Assembly: GCA_017618515.1 (NCBI GenBank)
Contig: JAFZUB010000014.1
Span: forward strand, 1-5,951
Length of the DNA stretch: 5,951 nt
Source: Bacteroidaceae bacterium
Lineage (GTDB): Bacteria; Bacteroidota; Bacteroidia; Bacteroidales; Bacteroidaceae
Direction: 5' to 3'
Shown: piece by piece, positions 1 through 4,450 of the stretch
Position numbering within the stretch: position 1 is the first letter of the stretch
How the letters are laid out: every line of letters starts with the position of its first letter
Made by a program: the position numbers and the translations under genes
Notes under the pieces: generated by a model
Databases searched by the model: none
What the model was told of the DNA's origin: nothing
The model's input: only the letters and a program-made list of their open reading frames with translations

Positions 1-341
1 ACATCCTTATACCACAGTCCCTCGTAGCGGTTGTTGTTATTGTAATAGTAGGTGCCATTGCCGTGCTGGTGGTCCTCTAGCCACTCGCCCACGTATTTCT
101 CGCCGTCGGTGAAGGTGTAGGTGCCCTGACCGTAGCGCTTGCCCTTGAGGTAGCCGCCCTCGTAGGTGTCTCCATTGGCCATCTGCGTCTTACCCTTGCC
201 GTTGGGGCGTCCGCCCACCAGCTGGCCGTTATACACGTCGCCGTTCTTAAACGTATATGTACCGATGCTTATCTTCTGCGCTTCGCCGCCTGTGCTTATC
301 AGCAGGCCGAGCGCCATAAGGATTGTAGTGTGTATCTTCAT
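1..341 (-). CDS. Secreted MORN-repeat protein, 3' end cut off by the window edge
   Basis: The reading frame opens at an ATG (339-341) and stays open to the left edge, giving 113 complete residues. Residues 1-22 look like a Sec signal peptide: a basic start (MKIH), a hydrophobic core (about 6-16), and a plausible signal peptidase I site after GEA-Q. There is no lipobox cysteine. The mature part consists of MORN repeats with the pattern YxGxxxxGxxxGxG and a 23-residue period, starting at Tyr37, Tyr60, Tyr83 and Tyr106; the fourth is cut off. MORN repeats form beta-hairpin rods that bind proteins or lipids; the target here cannot be read from the sequence. The start lies 11 nt after the kdsB stop, with GAG directly before the ATG and no clear Shine-Dalgarno, so it is probably translated from the kdsB transcript. 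The MORN assignment is firm; an envelope role is inferred from the signal peptide and neighbours. Confidence 0.85.
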   Translation of the reverse strand, partial: MKIHTTILMALGLLISTGGEAQKISIGTYTFKNGDVYNGQLVGGRPNGKGKTQMANGDTYEGGYLKGKRYGQGTYTFTDGEKYVGEWLEDHQHGNGTYYYNNNNRYEGLWYKD

Positions 342-350
342 CTCTATAAT

Positions 351-371
351 ATTCAATGTTCAACGTTCAAT
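351..371. repeat. Three tandem heptamers at the kdsB/MORN gene junction
   Basis: Read on the minus strand, three adjacent 7-bp units (ATTGAAC, GTTGAAC, ATTGAAT) occupy 371-365, 364-358 and 357-351. They encode the last residues of KdsB and provide its TGA stop (355-353). They end 9 nt before the MORN-gene ATG. A two-unit version of the same repeat lies before kdsB at 1115-1128. The shared 13-base core (attcaatgttcaa on the plus strand) is identical at both places. Confidence 0.8.
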
Positions 372-1108
372 AGTTGTGCAGCACGCGCCAGGTCTTCCGG
401 CGTATCGATGCCAATGGTCTCTATGTCGGTCACGCCCACCTGTATCTGGTAGCCGTTCTCCAGCCAGCGCAGCTGCTCCAGCGACTCCGCCAGTTCCAGC
501 GGTGACGGCTGCAGCATTGTTATCTCTTTCAGCACCTCGGTGCGGTAGGCATAGATGCCGATGTGCTTGTAGTATGTATGGAGCTTTAGCCATTCCGTCT
601 GGTCGCAGTTGCGTAGGTATGGTATCACCGAGCGACTGAAGTAGAGCGCCCGCATTTCGGGGCTCACTACCACCTTCGGAGAATTAGGGTTGGTCAGTGC
701 CTCCAGTGGCGCATCGGGACTGAAAGGCTTTACCAGCGTGGCAATCTGGGTGCTGGGAGTGTCGAAGCAGTGCTGCAACGCCTCTATCTGTTGCGTGTGG
801 ATGAAGGGCTCATCACCCTGCACGTTTATTATCACGTCAAACTGCTCTGCGCCAATCTTGCTAGCAGCCTCCCAGCAGCGGTCAGTGCCGCTCTTGTGGT
901 CGGTGCGCGTCATTATCGCCTTGCCGCCAAACTGCTCCACGGCGCTGCGAATGCGTTCGTCATCGGTAGCTACGTAGGTGTCAGCCACGGTGCTGCTCAC
1001 CCGTTCATACACTCTCTGTATGATTGGCTTGCCTCCAAGTATCGCCAGCGGCTTCCCTGGAAATCGTGTCGATGCATATCTGGCCGGTATTATTGCTGCA
1101 AATCTCAT
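353..1108 (-). CDS. kdsB: 3-deoxy-manno-octulosonate cytidylyltransferase (CMP-Kdo synthetase)
   Basis: KdsB makes CMP-Kdo from CTP and Kdo in the cytoplasm. This activates the sugar that links lipid A to the rest of lipopolysaccharide. At 251 residues the protein matches the usual family length of about 245-255. Visible motifs include the N-terminal nucleotide-binding segment IIPARYASTRFPGKPL (6-21), VATDD (46-50), SGTDR (73-77), VQGDEP (96-101), SRSVIP (158-163), HIGIYAYR (182-189) and IDTPEDL (234-240). Asp99 and Asp235 correspond to the metal-binding aspartates of the family. The chosen ATG starts exactly at the conserved MRFAAIIPAR, so the start is well supported although no strong Shine-Dalgarno is seen. 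The gene lies 26 nt after the penicillin-binding protein gene and 11 nt before the MORN gene on the same strand, consistent with an envelope operon. Its last codons and stop lie in a heptamer repeat. Confidence 0.97.
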   Translation of the reverse strand: MRFAAIIPARYASTRFPGKPLAILGGKPIIQRVYERVSSTVADTYVATDDERIRSAVEQFGGKAIMTRTDHKSGTDRCWEAASKIGAEQFDVIINVQGDEPFIHTQQIEALQHCFDTPSTQIATLVKPFSPDAPLEALTNPNSPKVVVSPEMRALYFSRSVIPYLRNCDQTEWLKLHTYYKHIGIYAYRTEVLKEITMLQPSPLELAESLEQLRWLENGYQIQVGVTDIETIGIDTPEDLARAAQLLNVEH

Positions 1109-1114
1109 ATCTTA

Positions 1115-1128
1115 ATTCAATGTTCAAT
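1115..1128. repeat. Two tandem heptamers between the PBP1A gene and kdsB
   Basis: On the minus strand the units ATTGAAC (1128-1122) and ATTGAAT (1121-1115) fall within the 26-nt gap between the PBP stop (1135-1137) and the kdsB ATG (1106-1108). They end 6 nt before the start codon, where a ribosome-binding site would be expected. They match the three-unit array at 351-371, so the same short repeat marks two consecutive junctions of this operon. Confidence 0.75.
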
Positions 1129-1134
1129 GAAATG

Positions 1135-3456
1135 TCACCAGTCCTCTATCTCAAATATCTCGTCATCCGTGTTGAGATTGTAGTCCAGCGAGTCGGCGTC
1201 GAGGCTGATGCCGTAGCCGCACATGTCAAAATCAGGCGGGATACTGAATGTCTCGTTCTGCAGGTAGCCGAGGCTGCGGTCGGCATACACCTTCTTCATA
1301 TATAGCGCCCAGATGGGCAGCGCCATGGCGGCACCCTGACCGTACGCCATACTGTTGAAGTGGATATTCGGGTTTTCGCCGCCAACCCAGCAACCGCTAA
1401 CCAGTCTAGGTACGCAGCCCATAAACCAACCGTCGGAGTTGCGCTGTGTGGTGCCTGTCTTGCCCGCTATCTCGGCAGTGAGGCCATACTTGCTTCTTAG
1501 CCTGCGGCCTGTGCCTTGGTCTATCACTGCCTTCATCATGTCGAGCATGCGATAACTGCTCTCGCTGCTTATTACCTCGTCGGTGTTGGTGCGGAACTGC
1601 TCTATCACCTTACCGTTGCTGTTCTCTATTCTGGTCACCATCAGTGGCAGCACCCTCATGCCGCAGTTCACAAAGCTTGTGTAGGCGCTCACCATCTCCT
1701 TCACGCTTATCTCGCAAGTGCCGAGGCACAGCGTCATGTTAGGATTGGCTATGTTGTGCTTGATGCCGAAGTGGTGGAGCATCTGCACGAAGGCTGTCGG
1801 ACCGTATTTGTCGATGAGGAATGCCGATATCCAGTTGTTTGATTGCGCCAAGCCCCACTTCAGCGGCACCAGTTCGCCGTATCGAGCGTGGCTGCCATTG
1901 CGCGGACTCCAGTTGCCGTAGGTGCGCTGTATGTTGAGCACCATGTCGCAGGGCGTCATGCCGTTCTCCATTGCCATGGCGTAGAGGTAGGGCTTGATGG
2001 TGGAGCCCACCTGCCTGTGGCTCTGCGAGCACATGTCGTATTGGAAGTTGGTGTAGTCAATGCCGCCCACATAGGCCTTGACGTAGCCCGTGGAGGGGTC
2101 CATCGACATGAAGCCTGCCTGCAGGAAGGCTTTGTGGTAGAGTATTGAGTCGAGCGGCGTCATTACCGTGTCCACGTCGCCGTGGTAGGTGAATACTGTC
2201 ATGGGCACCTTGGTGCGCAGGGCGCGGTCTATCTCATCGTCGCTGGCACCGTTGGCCTTCATGTTGCGGTAGAGTGCACTCTGCTTGATGGCTTGATTCA
2301 CCAGGTTGTTGCGTGTCTTTGTGCTCACGCTGGCAGCGTAGGGGTAGTTGGCGCTGCCGCGCTGCTCCTTGTAGAACACTTGCTGCAGGTAGCCGCCCAA
2401 GTGCTCCCTCACCGCTTGCTCCGCGTAGCGCTGCATACGGCTGTCGATGGTAGTGTGAATCTTCAGACCGTCGGTGTAGATGTTGTAAGGCTCGCCGTTG
2501 CTCTTGAAGTTCTTGTTGCACCAGCCGTACAGGGGATTGTTGTCCCACTCATATTTGGCATCGGTGTATTCCAGGTCGGTGGCGAAGTTGGCTCTCTCGG
2601 GGCGCTGGGCCATCATGATGTGGCGCAGGTATTCGCGGAAATAGGTGGCGATGCCCTTGTCGTGCGACACGCGCTGGAAGTCGAGTCCCAGCTCCTGAGT
2701 CTGGTAGGCGGCGGCCTCGATATCGCTGATGTAGCCCTCGTCGGCCATCAGCTGCAGCACGGTGTTGCGGCGCTCCTTCACGCGCTCAGGGTTGCGGATG
2801 GGGTTGAAGTAGGAGGGGTTCTTACACATACCCACCAGCATGGCTGCCTCGGGCACGGAGAGTTGCGACGCCTCTTTATTAAAATATATCTTAGCGGCGC
2901 TCTTGATGCCTACGGCATGGTGGAGGAAGTCAAAGTTGTTGAGGTAGAGCGTCATTATCTCGTCCTTCGAGTAGTAATGCTCTATCTTGAGGGCGATAAC
3001 CCACTCGATGGCTTTCTGCATCACGCGCTCCGTGCTGTTTTGTGTTACGGAGGTGTAGAGCTGCTTGGCGAGCTGCTGCGTGATGGTGCTGCCACCGCCG
3101 GCGGCTGACTGGCGCAGTATGCCGCGCTTTACGATGGCGCGGAACAGCGAACGCAGGTCAATGCCCGAGTGTTCGTAGAAGCGTTTGTCCTCAGTGGCGA
3201 TGAGCGCCTTGAAGACGCAGGGGGCTATCTCGTCGTAGCTGGCGTAGATGCGGTTCTCGTTGTAGGACCAGGTGCCGAGTAGCTCGCCGTCGTCGGAGAT
3301 GATTTGCGAGGCGTAGCGACTGATGGGGTTCTCCAGTTCTTCCACTGGCGGCACATAGCCAATCCAGCCGTTCCATATAGCGACGAAGAAGAGGGTAACG
3401 CCGACGATGAAGGTGATCGTCAGGCCCCATAGAATATGCGTTATGCGTTTTCTCAT
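1135..3456 (-). CDS. mrcA: Bifunctional class A penicillin-binding protein (PBP1A type)
   Basis: This 773-residue inner-membrane enzyme polymerises lipid II into glycan strands and cross-links their peptides in the periplasm. A short basic N-terminus is followed by one membrane anchor (about 8-28). The GT51 glycosyltransferase domain (about 60-250) shows EDKRFYEHSGID (89-100) with catalytic Glu89, GGGSTITQQLAK (120-131), the RxxxKxxE segment (144-151) and KDEIMTLYLN (164-173). The penicillin-binding transpeptidase domain (about 440-725) has all three active-site motifs: STIK (485-488, nucleophile Ser485), SNN (539-541) and KTG (666-668). Between them lies a linker region (about 255-435) rich in Tyr and Asn. 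The tail after about residue 741 is acidic and ends in EDW. The ATG at 3456 is supported by the membrane anchor that follows it directly; only a weak GGTAGA lies upstream. It is the first gene of the probable operon with kdsB. mrcA is used in the sense of PBP1A; ponA is the synonym. Confidence 0.95.
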   Translation of the reverse strand: MRKRITHILWGLTITFIVGVTLFFVAIWNGWIGYVPPVEELENPISRYASQIISDDGELLGTWSYNENRIYASYDEIAPCVFKALIATEDKRFYEHSGIDLRSLFRAIVKRGILRQSAAGGGSTITQQLAKQLYTSVTQNSTERVMQKAIEWVIALKIEHYYSKDEIMTLYLNNFDFLHHAVGIKSAAKIYFNKEASQLSVPEAAMLVGMCKNPSYFNPIRNPERVKERRNTVLQLMADEGYISDIEAAAYQTQELGLDFQRVSHDKGIATYFREYLRHIMMAQRPERANFATDLEYTDAKYEWDNNPLYGWCNKNFKSNGEPYNIYTDGLKIHTTIDSRMQRYAEQAVREHLGGYLQQVFYKEQRGSANYPYAASVSTKTRNNLVNQAIKQSALYRNMKANGASDDEIDRALRTKVPMTVFTYHGDVDTVMTPLDSILYHKAFLQAGFMSMDPSTGYVKAYVGGIDYTNFQYDMCSQSHRQVGSTIKPYLYAMAMENGMTPCDMVLNIQRTYGNWSPRNGSHARYGELVPLKWGLAQSNNWISAFLIDKYGPTAFVQMLHHFGIKHNIANPNMTLCLGTCEISVKEMVSAYTSFVNCGMRVLPLMVTRIENSNGKVIEQFRTNTDEVISSESSYRMLDMMKAVIDQGTGRRLRSKYGLTAEIAGKTGTTQRNSDGWFMGCVPRLVSGCWVGGENPNIHFNSMAYGQGAAMALPIWALYMKKVYADRSLGYLQNETFSIPPDFDMCGYGISLDADSLDYNLNTDDEIFEIEDW

Positions 3457-3497
3457 TGACAGAATCTACCTAAATTAAATCTCGCGCGCATGTCTAC

Positions 3498-3507
3498 ACG
3501 TGCACGT
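3498..3507. promoter_or_regulatory. 10-bp perfect palindrome near the predicted PBP1A transcription start
   Basis: ACGTGCACGT reads the same on both strands. It begins 6 nt beyond the last base of the minus-strand -7 box (3514), so it covers about +1 to +10 of the predicted PBP1A operon transcript. That is a position where a repressor could act, but no regulator is identified and a 10-bp palindrome can arise by chance. Confidence 0.3.
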
Positions 3508-3513
3508 TGGTCG

Positions 3514-3544
3514 CAAAGTTACAACTTTTTTTCGGTTCCGAGGC
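3514..3544 (-). promoter_or_regulatory. Predicted promoter of the PBP1A-kdsB-MORN operon
   Basis: On the minus strand TAACTTTG (3521-3514) is an exact match to the Bacteroidota -7 consensus TAnnTTTG used by their primary sigma factor. It follows an A-rich run. The expected -33 position (about 3544-3540) holds GCCTC rather than the usual TTTG, so the upstream element is poor. Transcription would start near 3508, leaving a leader of about 50 nt before the ATG at 3456. Confidence 0.6.
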
Positions 3545-3556
3545 CATTTTAGCCTC
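3540..3556. promoter_or_regulatory. Inverted repeat centred between the two divergent promoters
   Basis: GAGGC (3540-3544) and GCCTC (3552-3556) are inverted copies separated by 7 nt. The centre, 3548, is exactly midway between the first bases of the two -7 boxes (3521 and 3575), so each promoter sees GCCTC 18 nt upstream of its own TA. It may be a shared operator, a substitute -33 element or coincidence; the arms are only 5 bp. Confidence 0.35.
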
Positions 3557-3582
3557 AGTTTGCACAAAAACCATTACTTTTG
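3552..3582 (+). promoter_or_regulatory. Predicted promoter of the pseudouridine synthase gene
   Basis: TACTTTTG (3575-3582) is an exact match to the Bacteroidota -7 consensus TAnnTTTG. A TTTG at 3559-3562 lies only 12 nt upstream, closer than the roughly 19 nt usual for a -33 box; the proper -33 position holds GCCTC. Transcription would start near 3589, leaving only about a dozen bases before the ATG at 3602 and no Shine-Dalgarno. Confidence 0.6.
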
Positions 3583-3601
3583 CAGCATCTTTTAACACAT
3601 C

Positions 3602-4450
3602 ATGGTAACGATAAAGGAAGAATCGCTCCTCTTGCCGCAGCTCTTAGAGTCTTTCAAGGACATGAGCCGCACTAGCCTCAAACAATATCTGCAGAGAGGC
3701 AGAATTCTTGTCAATGGCACTCCCGTCACGCGCCATGACCACATCCTCCACCCAGGCGATACTATTGAGATTGGCTCTCCCCATCGTCAGACAGCCAAGT
3801 TGCCTAATTGTCAAATCATTTACGAGGATCGCCACTTGATTGTAATAGACAAGGCTGCGGGCATTCTCTCCATGGCTACCTCAGTGCGCAGTCTCAACGT
3901 GAAGGATGTGCTTGATGAATATTTTGTGCGCACCCATCAGCCATGCCATGCCCACGTGGTGCATCGCCTTGACCGCGACACGTCGGGACTGATGGTTTAT
4001 GCCAAGAGTCGTGAGGTGCAGCAGCTGTTTGAGGCTGACTGGAAAACGCTGGTATATGACCGCCGCTATGTGGCGTTGGTCGAAGGCTCGATGCCGCAGC
4101 AGGAGGGGACCATCAAGAGTTGGCTGACCATCGGCAAGGAGTATGTGAAGAGCAGTCCTGTGGATAACGGTGGCAAACTCGCCATCACGCATTACCGCGT
4201 GCTGCAGCAGAACGAGGACACTTCTCTGGTGGAGGCGCGTTTAGACACAGGGCGCAAGCATCAGATCCGTGTGCACTTCGCCAGTGTGGGGTGCCCGGTG
4301 GTGGGGGATAGAAAGTATGGGGCCTACCCCCAGCCCCTCCCAAAAGGAGGGGAGAAAGACTCGCGGTTGATGTTGCACGCCTACCGTCTCCACTTTATTC
4401 ATCCTGTGACGGGGGAGGATGTCAAATTAAATTTGAAATTTGTTTTTTAG
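3602..4450 (+). CDS. RluA-family pseudouridine synthase with N-terminal S4 domain (RluD-like)
   Basis: This 282-residue protein should convert specific uridines in RNA, most likely ribosomal RNA, to pseudouridine. Residues about 7-58 form an S4 RNA-binding domain (core LKQYLQRGRILVNGTPV, then LHPGDTIEI). The catalytic domain follows, with IIYEDRHLIVIDKAAG (72-87; many relatives have KPAG), the active-site motif HRLDRDTSG (121-129) with presumed catalytic Asp124, TGRKHQIRVH (216-225) and VGDRKYG (234-240). The domain order matches RluD/RluC, but it is shorter than E. coli RluD, and the target uridine cannot be named from sequence. The ATG at 3602 is the only start that keeps the whole S4 domain and lies just after a strong -7 box. 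An in-frame palindromic repeat (4325-4352) encodes the loop after KYGA. The gene ends tail to tail with the RelA/SpoT gene, overlapping by 4 nt. Confidence 0.92.
   Translation: MVTIKEESLLLPQLLESFKDMSRTSLKQYLQRGRILVNGTPVTRHDHILHPGDTIEIGSPHRQTAKLPNCQIIYEDRHLIVIDKAAGILSMATSVRSLNVKDVLDEYFVRTHQPCHAHVVHRLDRDTSGLMVYAKSREVQQLFEADWKTLVYDRRYVALVEGSMPQQEGTIKSWLTIGKEYVKSSPVDNGGKLAITHYRVLQQNEDTSLVEARLDTGRKHQIRVHFASVGCPVVGDRKYGAYPQPLPKGGEKDSRLMLHAYRLHFIHPVTGEDVKLNLKFVF
4325..4352 (+). repeat. In-frame palindromic repeat within the pseudouridine synthase gene
   Basis: CCCCTCC (4334-4340) and GGAGGGG (4346-4352) form a perfect 7-bp stem with a CAAAA loop, preceded by the C-rich segment taccccca. It resembles, from memory, dispersed palindromic repeats in Bacteroidota genomes, which lie mostly between genes. 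Here it is translated as roughly YPQPLPKGGE (242-251), a Pro/Gly-rich surface loop between the conserved KYG and LMLHA segments. The reading frame is preserved. Dispersal in this genome cannot be tested from one copy. Confidence 0.6.
4423..4448 (+). terminator. Possible weak terminator at the 3' end of the pseudouridine synthase gene
   Basis: CAAATT (4423-4428) can pair with AATTTG (4437-4442), and six T's follow (4443-4448) up to the stop codon. The stem is all A/T except one G-C pair, and the sequence is coding, so it may be no more than AT-rich codons. It is the only terminator-like structure at this convergent junction. Confidence 0.2.

Noticed and set aside
166..639. Plus-strand open frame across the MORN and kdsB genes
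   Set aside because: It crosses two well-supported minus-strand genes. The Pro/Ala/Arg-rich low-complexity translation matches no family I know.
770..1183. Plus-strand open frame spanning the 5' end of kdsB and the junction to PBP1A
   Set aside because: It is antisense to conserved KdsB motifs, has no promoter or domain, and stays open only because the opposite strand is coding.
2182..3108. 308-codon open frame on the plus strand within the PBP1A gene
   Set aside because: It lies wholly antisense to a gene with all expected GT51 and transpeptidase motifs. Its translation is biased to Val, Leu, Gly and His with no recognisable domain, as expected of a shadow frame in GC-rich coding sequence.
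4319..4330. GGGG/CCCC inverted repeat next to the palindromic repeat
   Set aside because: The 4-bp arms overlap conserved Gly-Ala codons and are too short to treat as a separate structure.
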